Shown piece after piece: positions 32,140 through 39,931 of a stretch of 64,000 bases of DNA (its first letter is position 1; every line of letters starts with the position of its first letter). Source of the DNA: Prevotella sp. (GTDB lineage: Bacteria; Bacteroidota; Bacteroidia; Bacteroidales; Bacteroidaceae); assembly GCA_017651265.1 (NCBI GenBank), contig JAGCDO010000026.1, positions 62,001-126,000 on the forward strand. Direction: 5' to 3'. Below the pieces are notes generated by a model. That model saw nothing but the letters and a program-made list of their open reading frames with translations, was not told where the DNA came from and searched no databases. A program made the position numbers and the translations under genes.

Positions 32140-32327
32140 TGCCTAATATATAAAGATGATGTTAAACCTCTGAAAACTAAAACAAGATGAATATGGACGG
32201 AAGGAAGCTCAGCGGGAAGTAGATTCGATGATAGACATGCCAATTCGAGTATTACAACATCCCAGCTAGGTTGTTATCAGCTTTCTAACGACCCGTTATA
32301 AGGCTGGTCGCCCCCCTCCAATCAGAA
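32140..32327 (+). ncRNA. possible small RNA or leader downstream of the orphan promoter
   Basis: About 190 bases that would be transcribed from the promoter at 32108. It contains a 12-codon frame at 32187 (MNMDGRKLSGK, stop), a 10-residue frame MPIRVLQHPS further on, and a CGACC/GGTCG hairpin near the end followed by a C run. No known RNA family was recognised. It may be an sRNA, an antisense RNA to the recO 3' end, or the leader of a lost gene. Confidence 0.35.
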
Positions 32328-33056
32328 TCAATCTTTCCAAAGATCCTTCATTACTCCCAACGATTTCAGTTCTGGGAAATCGGGGACATGCAGACGGTAA
32401 TAGGTGATGAGGACATCGATGATGCGGTTGCGGTCGTCGTGACTCATCTTGAACAGATGCATCGACTCGTAGTTCATGCGCATCAAGGTGTTGATACGAC
32501 TGGAATCTTCTTGGTCGAGGAAATCGGCATGTAATGGGGCATGAGCCGTGAATGAGGCAGCCCGCATATCGAAGTAGTCGCCCTGCTGATAATCCTCGAT
32601 GTAGGGGAAGAAACCGATGAACCTGCTCATACGCATCATGAAGACCAGATGGAAGTTGGCAAACAACTCCTTACAACCATCCAACCACAGGATGCTATGT
32701 TCCAGATAGGTAAAGAGCGCTTCGTTCTGCTGTTCACCGCGCGTACTATAATATAGGAATTCAGCTAGGAACAGGGCGATGCTGAGCTTATAGGGGTTGA
32801 AGGGGATGGAAGCGTAAGGCTCGGCAATCCTTGCGTCGCGAAGATGCTGCAGCTGCGCCTTAGGACGGTTATCCAGCTCCACCTCAAGGAGGTTCAAGGG
32901 CTGGAAATACTGCTTCTTCAGTTTCCCCTTGGGCGTCTTGGGAATATGGGTGACGATAGATACCCTGCCGTCACTCTCGGTAAACAAATCGATTATCATC
33001 TTCTGCTCACCATATTTCAAAACCCTGAGCACAATGGCCCTCGTTTTTGTTATCAT
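32328..33056 (-). CDS. recO: DNA repair protein RecO
   Basis: A 242-residue recombination mediator that helps load RecA at gaps in the RecFOR pathway. The N-terminal OB-fold (MITKTRAIVLRVLKYGEQKMIIDLFTESDGRVSIV) is clear, followed by the Bacteroidetes-typical KGKLKKQYFQPLNLLEVELD and the helical C-terminal domain with FNPYKLSIALFLAEFLYY. The usual zinc cysteines of some RecO proteins are absent, as in other Bacteroidetes members. The start at 33056 (MITK) is preferred to 33077, which would add seven residues, because alignment to the family begins there. It is transcribed towards the orphan-promoter region. Confidence 0.94.
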   Translation of the reverse strand: MITKTRAIVLRVLKYGEQKMIIDLFTESDGRVSIVTHIPKTPKGKLKKQYFQPLNLLEVELDNRPKAQLQHLRDARIAEPYASIPFNPYKLSIALFLAEFLYYSTRGEQQNEALFTYLEHSILWLDGCKELFANFHLVFMMRMSRFIGFFPYIEDYQQGDYFDMRAASFTAHAPLHADFLDQEDSSRINTLMRMNYESMHLFKMSHDDRNRIIDVLITYYRLHVPDFPELKSLGVMKDLWKD

Positions 33057-33121
33057 ATCTTCGAAAGATCTTTGCAAAAGTAGTAAAAATCAGGCGATAA
33101 GAGAAAAAATCTGTGAGAAAA

Positions 33122-33153
33122 TTTGCAAGATACAAATAATTAGCGTACCTTTG
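33122..33153 (+). promoter_or_regulatory. promoter of tRNA-Glu
   Basis: TTTG (33122-33125), 20 bases, TACCTTTG (33146-33153); the tRNA begins 21 bases later. Confidence 0.8.
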
Positions 33154-33173
33154 CACCCGCTTTTAAAGCGAAC

Positions 33174-33248
33174 GGTCCCTTCGTCTATCGGTTAGGACGA
33201 GAGATTTTCATTCTCTAAAGAGGAGTTCGACTCTCCTAGGGACTACCA
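33174..33248 (+). tRNA. tRNA-Glu (anticodon TTC)
   Basis: 75 bases including an encoded CCA. Acceptor stem GGTCCCT pairs with AGGGACT (first pair G-U). D-arm region CGTCTATCGGTTAGGACG, anticodon arm AGAGA-TTTTCAT-TCTCT with TTC at 33207-33209, T-arm GAGGAGTTCGACTCTCC. rpsT follows 150 bases later and may be co-transcribed. Confidence 0.95.
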
Positions 33249-33370
33249 ATCTGTCATCGCGCAGCGATGCGCTAACGAGAGATTCCCATGAGGTGCTGTC
33301 GTGACAAGGTGGCGGAGGATTCGCAAGAATCCGCAAGGGCGGCAGAGATTGTGTAAGACCCAGCTTGAAA
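33249..33370 (+). other. structured spacer between tRNA-Glu and rpsT
   Basis: Contains a hairpin GGATTC-GCAA-GAATCC with a GNRA tetraloop and a GCGCA/TGCGC hairpin. It could be a processed tRNA trailer or an S20-responsive rpsT leader; neither can be decided from sequence. Confidence 0.4.
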
Positions 33371-33398
33371 ATTAAAGATTAAAAATTAAAGATTAAAA
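33371..33398 (+). repeat. 7-bp repeat array (ATTAAAG/ATTAAAA) directly before rpsT
   Basis: Four heptamers alternate ATTAAAG and ATTAAAA. One base separates the array from the rpsT ATG. Confidence 0.9.
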
Positions 33399-33399
33399 A

Positions 33400-33654
33400 A
33401 TGGCAAATCACAAATCATCACTGAAGAGAATTCGTCAGACCAAGACGAGAACGTTGCACAACCGCTATTATGCTAAGACCATGCGTAATGCCGTGCGTAA
33501 ACTGCGTGCAATGACTGACAAGGAAGAGGCAGTAAAGTTGTACCCCAGCGTACAGAAGATGCTGGATAAGCTGGCTAAGACCAACATTATCCACAAGAAC
33601 AAGGCTGCAAACTTGAAGTCAAGTCTCTGCAAGCACATCAACAAACTGGGATAG
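33400..33654 (+). CDS. rpsT: 30S ribosomal protein S20
   Basis: An 84-residue basic protein that binds 16S rRNA early in small-subunit assembly. The N-terminal [22 protein letters not shown] and the late [18 protein letters not shown] are typical of S20, and length is normal. The initiation region is made of a 7-bp repeat array. It ends with a strong terminator 25 bases downstream. Confidence 0.98.
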   Translation: MANHKSSLKRIRQTKTRTLHNRYYAKTMRNAVRKLRAMTDKEEAVKLYPSVQKMLDKLAKTNIIHKNKAANLKSSLCKHINKLG

Positions 33655-33678
33655 TATTATCAATCCAAGGAATATTAT

Positions 33679-33712
33679 GGGGCCACATCTTCGGATGATG
33701 GCCCCCTTTTTT
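33679..33712 (+). terminator. rho-independent terminator of rpsT
   Basis: GGGGCCACATC, a TTCG tetraloop, GATGATGGCCCC (one bulged base), then CTTTTTT. Confidence 0.9.
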
Positions 33713-33737
33713 ATGCCCTCGTAGCCCCCCAAAATTA

Positions 33738-33774
33738 TCTCCTTCCTCCTTCGTCCTTCCTCTTTCCTCGTAAT
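33738..33774. repeat. 7-bp repeat array (TCCTTCC/TCCTTCG) between rpsT and gyrB
   Basis: TCTCCTTCCTCCTTCGTCCT and following; same family as the arrays inside the M6 protease genes at 3619 and 16828. Confidence 0.8.
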
Positions 33775-33800
33775 TTTATTGTTTTTTATCATCTAAATAC

Positions 33801-33831
33801 TTTAGTATTTAGGATTTTTTTTGTACCTTTG
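33801..33831 (+). promoter_or_regulatory. promoter of gyrB
   Basis: TACCTTTG (33824-33831), with TTTA 19 bases upstream (33801-33804) instead of TTTG. The -33 part lies inside the inverted repeat TAAATAC-TTTA-GTATTTA, which could extrude or bind a regulator and make the promoter supercoil-sensitive (inference). Confidence 0.65.
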
Positions 33832-33858
33832 CATACTATAAAAGCATTAGACTAAAAA

Positions 33859-35826
33859 ATGGAAGAAATTCAGAACAACGGTAATTATTCCGCGAGTAAC
33901 ATTCAGGTCTTGGAAGGTCTGGAGGCAGTACGTAAGCGTCCTGCCATGTACATCGGTGACATCAGTGAGAAAGGTCTGCACCATCTGGTGAACGAAACAG
34001 TTGACAACTCCATCGATGAGGCGATGGCTGGCTTCTGTACCCATATTGAAGTAACCATCAACGAAGATAACTCCATCACGGTACAAGATAACGGACGTGG
34101 TATTCCCGTAGATGAACACGAGAAGATGCATAAGTCGGCCCTGGAGGTGGTAATGACTGTGCTTCACGCCGGTGGTAAGTTCGACAAGGGCTCCTACAAG
34201 GTGTCAGGCGGTCTGCACGGTGTGGGTGTGAGCTGTGTGAATGCCCTTTCATCCCACATGATGTCGCAGGTGTTCCGCGACGGAAAGATCTACCAGCAGG
34301 AATACGAGAAGGGTAAGCCGCTGTATCCCGTGAAGGTGGTAGGCGAGACCGAGCTCAGAGGAACTCGTCAGCAGTTCTGGCCGGATCCCACGATTTTCAC
34401 TACAACCGTGTATCAGTGGGACATTATCGCCCGCCGTATGCGCGAGCTGGCGTTCCTAAATGCCGGTATTACCATTACCTTGGTTGATTTGCGCCCCGAT
34501 GAGGAGGGGAAGACCAAGAAGGAGGTGTTCCATGCGCAGGAAGGACTGAAGGAGTTTGTGCGCTATGTGGATCGCCACCGCACACATCTCTTTGATGATG
34601 TAATCTACCTGAAGACCGAGAAACAGGGTATTCCTATCGAGGTGGCTGTGATGTACAACACCGACTATAGCGAGAATATCCATTCATATGTGAACAATAT
34701 CAATACCATCGAGGGTGGTACGCACCTTACAGGTTTCCGTATGGCTCTTACGCGTACGCTGAAGAGTTATGCCGATGCTGATCCTGTAATCTCGAAGCAG
34801 ATTGAGAAGGCAAAGATTGAGATTGCCGGTGAGGACTTCCGTGAGGGTCTTACAGCCGTAATCTCTATCAAGGTGGCAGAGCCGCAGTTTGAAGGTCAGA
34901 CCAAGACGAAGCTGGGTAACAGCGAGGTGGCTGGTGCCGTTCAGCAGGCTGTAGGCGAGGCTTTGGCCAACTACCTGGAGGAGCATCCGAAAGAGGCTAA
35001 GCAGATCTGCGACAAGGTGATCCTGGCTGCCACAGCACGTATCGCAGCCCGTAAGGCTCGTGAAAGCGTGCAGCGTAAGAACCCGATGAGCGGTGGCGGT
35101 CTGCCGGGTAAGCTGGCCGACTGCTCGAACAAGGATCCGAAGGAGTGCGAGATCTTCCTCGTGGAGGGTGACTCCGCTGGTGGATCGGCCAAGCAGGGTC
35201 GCGACCGCTATACACAGGCTATCCTGCCATTGCGTGGTAAGATCCTCAACGTGGAGAAGGTACAGTGGCACCGCGTGTTCGAGGCTGAATCGGTGATGAA
35301 CATCATCCAGAGTATCGGCGTTCGCTTTGGTGTGGATGGTGAAGGCGACCGCGAGGCGAATATCGATAAGCTGCGCTACGACAAGATCATCATCATGACC
35401 GATGCCGACGTCGATGGTTCTCACATCGACACGCTTATCATGACACTCTTCTACCGCTTCATGCCGAAGGTGATTCAGGAAGGTCATCTGTATATCGCTA
35501 CACCACCGCTTTACAAGTGTACGTATAAGAAGGTGAGCGAGTACTGCTACACCGAACAGCAGCGTCAGGCGTTCATCGACAAGTATGTAGCAGGCGATGA
35601 GAACAGTAACCAGTTGCATACACAGCGCTACAAAGGTTTGGGTGAGATGAATCCTGAACAGCTGTGGGAAACAACCATGGACCCGAATACACGACTGCTC
35701 AAGCAGGTGTCCATCGAGAATGCTGCTGAGGCGGATGAGATCTTCTCCATGCTCATGGGCGATGATGTGGAACCGCGACGCGAGTTCATCGAGAAGAACG
35801 CTACTTACGCGAATATCGATGCTTAA
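33859..35826 (+). CDS. gyrB: DNA gyrase subunit B
   Basis: A 655-residue ATPase subunit of gyrase, which introduces negative supercoils with GyrA. GHKL ATPase motifs: NETVDNSIDEA, DNGRGIPVD, the lid segment KFDKGSYKVSGGLHGVG, and the QTKTKLGNSEV switch-lysine loop. TOPRIM motifs EGDSAGGSAKQGRDR and MTDADVDGSHID, and the C-terminal QRYKGLGEMNPEQLWETTM. Length and the lack of a large insertion fit GyrB of Bacteroidetes rather than ParE. A single gene with its own promoter and terminator. ParE is the alternative but motif spacing favours GyrB. Confidence 0.95.
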   Translation: MEEIQNNGNYSASNIQVLEGLEAVRKRPAMYIGDISEKGLHHLVNETVDNSIDEAMAGFCTHIEVTINEDNSITVQDNGRGIPVDEHEKMHKSALEVVMTVLHAGGKFDKGSYKVSGGLHGVGVSCVNALSSHMMSQVFRDGKIYQQEYEKGKPLYPVKVVGETELRGTRQQFWPDPTIFTTTVYQWDIIARRMRELAFLNAGITITLVDLRPDEEGKTKKEVFHAQEGLKEFVRYVDRHRTHLFDDVIYLKTEKQGIPIEVAVMYNTDYSENIHSYVNNINTIEGGTHLTGFRMALTRTLKSYADADPVISKQIEKAKIEIAGEDFREGLTAVISIKVAEPQFEGQTKTKLGNSEVAGAVQQAVGEALANYLEEHPKEAKQICDKVILAATARIAARKARESVQRKNPMSGGGLPGKLADCSNKDPKECEIFLVEGDSAGGSAKQGRDRYTQAILPLRGKILNVEKVQWHRVFEAESVMNIIQSIGVRFGVDGEGDREANIDKLRYDKIIIMTDADVDGSHIDTLIMTLFYRFMPKVIQEGHLYIATPPLYKCTYKKVSEYCYTEQQRQAFIDKYVAGDENSNQLHTQRYKGLGEMNPEQLWETTMDPNTRLLKQVSIENAAEADEIFSMLMGDDVEPRREFIEKNATYANIDA

Positions 35827-35830
35827 AGAT

Positions 35831-35866
35831 AAAGACCGCAGATGCTTTGTGCTCTGCGGTCTTTTT
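35831..35866 (+). terminator. rho-independent terminator of gyrB
   Basis: AAAGACCGCAGA and TCTGCGGTCTTT pair perfectly around a 10-base loop, with TTTTT completing the tail. Confidence 0.9.
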
Positions 35867-35901
35867 AGAAGCAAGAGGCAAGAAGCAAGAGGCAAGAGAT
35901 T
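35867..35901 (+). repeat. 7-bp repeat array (AGAAGCA/AGAGGCA) directly before GH95
   Basis: Five heptamers AGAAGCA, AGAGGCA, AGAAGCA, AGAGGCA, AGAGATT fill the gap from the gyrB terminator to 2 bases before the ATG at 35904. No promoter fits in this gap. Confidence 0.9.
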
Positions 35902-35903
35902 AG

Positions 35904-38312
35904 ATGAAGACTGTAATATCACGATTCGTAGTTCAGGCAGGAATGCTTCTTTTTTGCTTCTTGCCTTTCGCTGCAAACGCACAGGAGCAGTGCGTGATGC
36001 AGCTGTGGTATGACCAGCCGGCACGTTTCTTCGAGGAGTCGTTACCTATTGGTAATGGAAAGATTGGGGCGCTGCTCTATGGTGGGGTGGATACTGATTC
36101 GCTGTACCTGAATGATATCACCCTTTGGACGGGTCAGCCGGTTGACCGTAACGAGGATGCGGGGGCTTCAAAGTGGATTCCTGAGATAAGGAAAGCTCTT
36201 TTCGAGGAGGATTATGCCAAGGCCGATTCGTTGCAACACTATGTGCAGGGGCATAACTCGCAGTTCTACCAGCCGTTGGGTATGATTTATATAAAGGATA
36301 ATAACCCGGGAACGGTAAGTGGATATTATCGGTCGTTGAGTTTGGATAGTGCGATTTCAACGGTTTCTTATCTACGTAATGGGGTGAAATACAACAGGGA
36401 GTATCTGGCTTCTAACCCCGATAAGGTGATTGCTGTACATCTTACGGCCAATCAGGCGAAGGCGTTGAACTGCAGCGTTTCCCTTACCTCACAGGTGCCG
36501 CATCGGGTGAAGGCAAGTAATAAACAGCTTACCATGCTGGGCCACGCCATTGGCGACGAAAAGAACAGTATTCATTTCTGCTCTATCCTGCGGGTGGATC
36601 ATCATGGAGGAACGGTATCTTATTCTGATTCAACGCTTGTGTTGAGCAACGTGGATGAGGCTACGATCTATCTGGTGAACGAGACGAGCTTCAATGGTTT
36701 CGACAAGCATCCCGTGAAAGAGGGGGCCGACTATCTCAACAACGCTACTGATGAGGCGTGGCACTTGGTGAACTGCACGTGGCAGGAGATCAAGGAACGA
36801 CATATCAATGACTACCGAAGGTTCTTCTCACGTTTGGAACTGGTGCTGGATGGGGCGGTGTATGATGGTAAGCGTACCACCGCGCAGCAGCTGAAGGACT
36901 ATACCGACAAGGGGGAGAGGAACCCGTATCTGGAAACGCTCTATTTCCAATATGGGCGCTACCTGCTCATCAGCTGCTCTCGTACTCCTGGCGTTCCTGC
37001 GAACCTGCAGGGTTTGTGGACACCGCATAAATGGTCGCCTTGGCGGGGTAACTATACGGTAAACATCAACCTGGAAGAGAACTACTGGCCAGCCTTCAAC
37101 ACGAATCTCGCCGAGATGGCTGCTCCGCTGGATGATTTCATCAAGGCGCTCTCGGAGAATGGACGATATACGGCCAAGAACTACTATGGAATAGACCAAG
37201 GTTGGTGCAGCAGTCATAACTCTGACATCTGGGCCATGACGAATCCCGTGGGAGAGAAGAATGAGAGTCCGATGTGGGCGAACTGGAACATGGGCGGGGC
37301 TTGGCTGGTGAACACGTTGTGGGACAGATACTTGTTTACACAGGATGAGAGCTACTTGAGGAACATCGCCTATCCATTGATGAAAGGGGCAGCGGAGTTC
37401 TGTATGGACTGGCTGATGGAGAATCCGAAGAATTCCACAGAGTTGATCACGGCTCCGAGCACCTCGCCTGAGAACGAGTATATCACCGATAAGGGGTATC
37501 ATGGGGTGACCTGCTATGGTGGAACGGCCGACCTGGCCATCATCCGCGAACTGCTGCTGAACACTCACGCCGCCAGTTCCGTAAGCGGTAATATGATTAC
37601 CGTCTATAAACAAACAGCAGAGCGCCTCCACCCCTATACCATTGGCAAGAACGGCGACTTGAACGAATGGTATTACGACTGGGATGACAGGGACCCGAAG
37701 CACCGTCATCAGAGTCATCTGATAGGTCTTTACCCTGGTCTGCATTATCTGAAACTCGATGAACTGAAATCTTCCATAGGGCAGGATGAATTTATGCAGG
37801 CTTGTCAGCGCACATTGGAACTGAAAGGGGATGAGACAACGGGCTGGAGTACTGGATGGCGTATCAACCTGTGGGCACGACTGAAGAAGGGGGAGAAGGC
37901 GTACCAGATATACCGTAAGCTACTTACGGCCGTGGCGCCTGAGCAGGATAAGACACCGAACTACCGTCATGGGGGCGGCACCTATCCGAATCTCTTCGAT
38001 GCACATCCGCCTTTCCAGATTGATGGGAACTTCGGCGGAACAGCTGGGGTGTGTGAGATGCTGTTGCAGAGCTCTTCCAACCGTATTGAACTGCTTCCTG
38101 CAGTCCCGTCGGCATGGTCGTCTGGTAAGGTGAAGGGCATCTGCGCCCGTGGCGGCTATGTGGTGGATATGACCTGGAAGGAGGGTCGTGTGGTAGAGGC
38201 CACAATCTGGAATCAGACCGGTAAACAGCGTAAGGTGACACTGGTCTGCAACGGTCGTGAGCAACTACTGAAGATTAAAGGAAAGAATAAAAAGGTGATT
38301 CGTTTAAAGTAG
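35904..38312 (+). CDS. GH95-family glycosidase (alpha-L-fucosidase or alpha-L-galactosidase)
   Basis: An 802-residue exported enzyme with signal peptide (residues 1-26, cut after ANA). Family GH95 features are an N-terminal beta-sandwich starting LWYDQPARFFEESLPIGNGKIGA, then an (alpha/alpha)6 barrel with the Asn pair in YTVNINLEENYWP (about 385-395), the general acid in TAPSTSPENEY (about 520) and the catalytic Asp in QIDGNFGGTAG (about 706), followed by a C-terminal beta-sandwich. GH95 inverts alpha-1,2-fucosides; members tied to xylan or xyloglucan also remove L-galactose. An AraC regulator gene follows by 6 bases. The leader is a 7-bp array right after the gyrB terminator and no promoter is visible, so expression is puzzling. 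Confidence 0.93.
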   Translation: MKTVISRFVVQAGMLLFCFLPFAANAQEQCVMQLWYDQPARFFEESLPIGNGKIGALLYGGVDTDSLYLNDITLWTGQPVDRNEDAGASKWIPEIRKALFEEDYAKADSLQHYVQGHNSQFYQPLGMIYIKDNNPGTVSGYYRSLSLDSAISTVSYLRNGVKYNREYLASNPDKVIAVHLTANQAKALNCSVSLTSQVPHRVKASNKQLTMLGHAIGDEKNSIHFCSILRVDHHGGTVSYSDSTLVLSNVDEATIYLVNETSFNGFDKHPVKEGADYLNNATDEAWHLVNCTWQEIKERHINDYRRFFSRLELVLDGAVYDGKRTTAQQLKDYTDKGERNPYLETLYFQYGRYLLISCSRTPGVPANLQGLWTPHKWSPWRGNYTVNINLEENYWPAFNTNLAEMAAPLDDFIKALSENGRYTAKNYYGIDQGWCSSHNSDIWAMTNPVGEKNESPMWANWNMGGAWLVNTLWDRYLFTQDESYLRNIAYPLMKGAAEFCMDWLMENPKNSTELITAPSTSPENEYITDKGYHGVTCYGGTADLAIIRELLLNTHAASSVSGNMITVYKQTAERLHPYTIGKNGDLNEWYYDWDDRDPKHRHQSHLIGLYPGLHYLKLDELKSSIGQDEFMQACQRTLELKGDETTGWSTGWRINLWARLKKGEKAYQIYRKLLTAVAPEQDKTPNYRHGGGTYPNLFDAHPPFQIDGNFGGTAGVCEMLLQSSSNRIELLPAVPSAWSSGKVKGICARGGYVVDMTWKEGRVVEATIWNQTGKQRKVTLVCNGREQLLKIKGKNKKVIRLK

Positions 38313-38318
38313 AAGAAG

Positions 38319-39194
38319 ATGTATAGTAATATTACTGAGCTGACCATCGGCAGTCTGAAGGCGGCCTATAAAGGGTGCTACCTCAACGACGACCTGGTGC
38401 TGGTTGATGAACTGGCCAAGATACCGTTTCCGAATGCACCCAGACGAACACGGTGCATCATCCTGGGATTGTGCCTAAAGGGTAAGGCACAGTATTCCGT
38501 GGATACGATCGACCATACCGTGATGCCCAATGATGTGATTCTGATCAATGAAGGACTGGTGCTCGATAACTATATGCTGAGTCCTGACTTCAGTGGTATC
38601 GGCATACTGATGTCGTACGACTTCTTCCACGAGATTATCCAGGGTATTCACGAACTGTCGTCCTTGTTCCTCTTCTCACGCACGCACCCTGTTTTCACCT
38701 TGAACAATATTGAGGTGAAGAACATTGATTTCTATTTCAGGGCACTGAAATATAAGGTGAACGAGAAGGATCATCATTTCAGGACCGATGTGGTGCGGTC
38801 GATCATGATGACGATGATCTATGATATCAGTAATGCGATTTACCGACTGCAGCAGATCAATGACAAGCGGCAGACCAGGGCTGAGGCTATCTTTGCCTCG
38901 TTCATCAAACTGGTGGAGGAGAACTTCCGACAGGAACGGAGGGTGAGCTGGTATGGGGAGCAGTTGTGCATCACACCCAAGTATCTGTCTGAGACGGTGA
39001 AACAGGTGAGCCGACGGACACCCAATGAGTGGATAGATAACTTCGTGACGCTTGAGGTGCGGGTACTGCTGAAGAACTCTTCCATGAGCATTAAGGAGAT
39101 TGCCCAGCATCTGCATTTCCCCAACCAATCATTCCTCGGGAAGTATTTCAAGGAGCATGTGGGAATGTCGCCGAGCGAATATCGTAAAAAGTGA
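38319..39194 (+). CDS. AraC-family transcriptional regulator
   Basis: A 291-residue regulator. The N-terminal about 180 residues form a cupin-like sensing domain (CIILGLCLKGKAQYSVDTIDHTVMPNDVILIN), and the C-terminal 100 residues hold two helix-turn-helix motifs (WYGEQLCITPKYLSETVKQV and MSIKEIAQHLHFPNQSFLGKYFKEHVGMSPSEYR). It is 6 bases after GH95 and surely co-transcribed, so it probably controls GH95 or other sugar genes. Inducer unknown. Soluble, cytoplasmic. Confidence 0.93.
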   Translation: MYSNITELTIGSLKAAYKGCYLNDDLVLVDELAKIPFPNAPRRTRCIILGLCLKGKAQYSVDTIDHTVMPNDVILINEGLVLDNYMLSPDFSGIGILMSYDFFHEIIQGIHELSSLFLFSRTHPVFTLNNIEVKNIDFYFRALKYKVNEKDHHFRTDVVRSIMMTMIYDISNAIYRLQQINDKRQTRAEAIFASFIKLVEENFRQERRVSWYGEQLCITPKYLSETVKQVSRRTPNEWIDNFVTLEVRVLLKNSSMSIKEIAQHLHFPNQSFLGKYFKEHVGMSPSEYRKK

Positions 39195-39195
39195 T

Positions 39196-39235
39196 AAGTA
39201 ATAAGTTACAAGTAATCACTTGTTACTTGTTACTT
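39196..39235. terminator. hairpin built from inverted heptamer arrays between convergent genes
   Basis: AAGTAATAAGTTACAAGT (39196-39213) and ACTTGTTACTTGTTACTT (39218-39235) pair with two mismatches around AATC. It lies just past the AraC stop and covers the stop codon of the opposite gene (39223). It may end transcription from both sides. Confidence 0.65.
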
Positions 39236-39870
39236 AACAACGTGTTTTCTGCGAAGTCACAAAGTTCTTGATACCATTCTTCGCCGAACCTTCGGATGAG
39301 CGGTTCTTTTAAGAAACGATAGACGGGAAGCTTCAGCTCCCGTCCTTTTTTTCGGGCTCCTTCACAGATGTTCCAGCGGTTGTAGTTCAATCCTACCAGT
39401 CCGTTACTGAACTGTTTCACACGAATGGGATATAAGGCGCAGCTGATGGGCTTCACGAATTGAGAATTTAAAATTGAAAATTGAGAATTGGCTTTGTTTC
39501 TGGCTGCTTTTTCCAACAAACACAGACAACAGTGAGGAATGGTCTCTCCATTCACTTCTATATCCCCATAACAAGTAAAAACACAATCCTTACCGTTGAC
39601 AATGCTCGTCACCAAATCTCCTTCCTGATCGGTATAGGCCACACCCTGCTTGTCAATGACAGCTTGTGCTGAAGCGGAAAGGTCGTTCCATACCTCATCC
39701 AGCATCCCTTCAATCTCCATCACCTCATCCAAGGTGACAGGGGCACCCGCATCACCTTCCACGCAACAGGCACCATGACAATCGTCAAGGTCGCAGCAGA
39801 AATATTCGGTAATGATGTCACTCGACAACAATACGTCACCGATTTGTATAATAGGCGATATTTCGTTCAC
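39223..39870 (-). CDS. DUF3109 family cysteine-rich protein
   Basis: A 215-residue protein of family DUF3109, widespread in Bacteroidetes and related to YkgJ-like cysteine-cluster proteins. The cysteines FCCDLDDCHGACC (about 24-36), DCVFTCYG, HCCLCLLEKA and KPISCALYPIRV, and WNICEGARKKGREL form the expected metal-binding pattern. Function is unknown; an Fe-S cluster or zinc is plausible. About eleven residues (NSQFSILNSQF) between EKAARNKA and VKPISC come from a 7-bp array and look inserted. The last residues LSNK and the TAA stop come from the heptamer hairpin. Start at 39870 gives a normal N-terminus. Confidence 0.9.
   Translation of the reverse strand: MNEISPIIQIGDVLLSSDIITEYFCCDLDDCHGACCVEGDAGAPVTLDEVMEIEGMLDEVWNDLSASAQAVIDKQGVAYTDQEGDLVTSIVNGKDCVFTCYGDIEVNGETIPHCCLCLLEKAARNKANSQFSILNSQFVKPISCALYPIRVKQFSNGLVGLNYNRWNICEGARKKGRELKLPVYRFLKEPLIRRFGEEWYQELCDFAENTLLSNK
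39457..39491 (-). repeat. 7-bp repeat array (GAATTGA/AAATTGA) inside the DUF3109 gene
   Basis: Five heptamers on the plus strand: GAATTGA, GAATTTA, AAATTGA, AAATTGA, GAATTGG. It encodes the foreign NSQFSILNSQF segment. Confidence 0.9.
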
Positions 39871-39882
39871 TTAAATCTTTTT

Positions 39883-39901
39883 ACTCTACGAATTAGACGA
39901 A
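39883..39901 (+). repeat. 19-bp dispersed repeat ACTCTACGAATTAGACGAA
   Basis: Identical to 1777-1795. Located between the DUF3109 and ung genes. Confidence 0.75.
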
Positions 39902-39931
39902 TCCTTTAGACTGAGTCCCTTAGACCTTTCC

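Larger units (their letters stand above)
31561..32327. other. 767-bp intergenic region rich in repeats, with an orphan promoter
   Basis: No protein gene is supported. In order it holds three ATTATCATA units (about 31581), a long inverted repeat (31660-31767), a GC-rich palindrome element (about 31825-31872), a 22-bp-period array of about seven units (31901-32054), a consensus promoter on the plus strand (32108-32139) and about 190 bases of unexplained sequence downstream of it. Confidence 0.7.

Noticed and set aside
32195..32215. SRP (4.5S) RNA, suggested by GGAAGGAAGC
   Set aside because: The bases before the tetraloop do not pair as in the SRP helix and the symmetric-loop sequence is missing.
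33859..35826. ParE (topoisomerase IV) instead of GyrB
   Set aside because: Motif set and length fit GyrB, although both families are close; no parC gene is adjacent.
34684..36024. 446-residue open frame on the minus strand
   Set aside because: Antisense of gyrB, running into the GH95 signal peptide region; no recognisable features.
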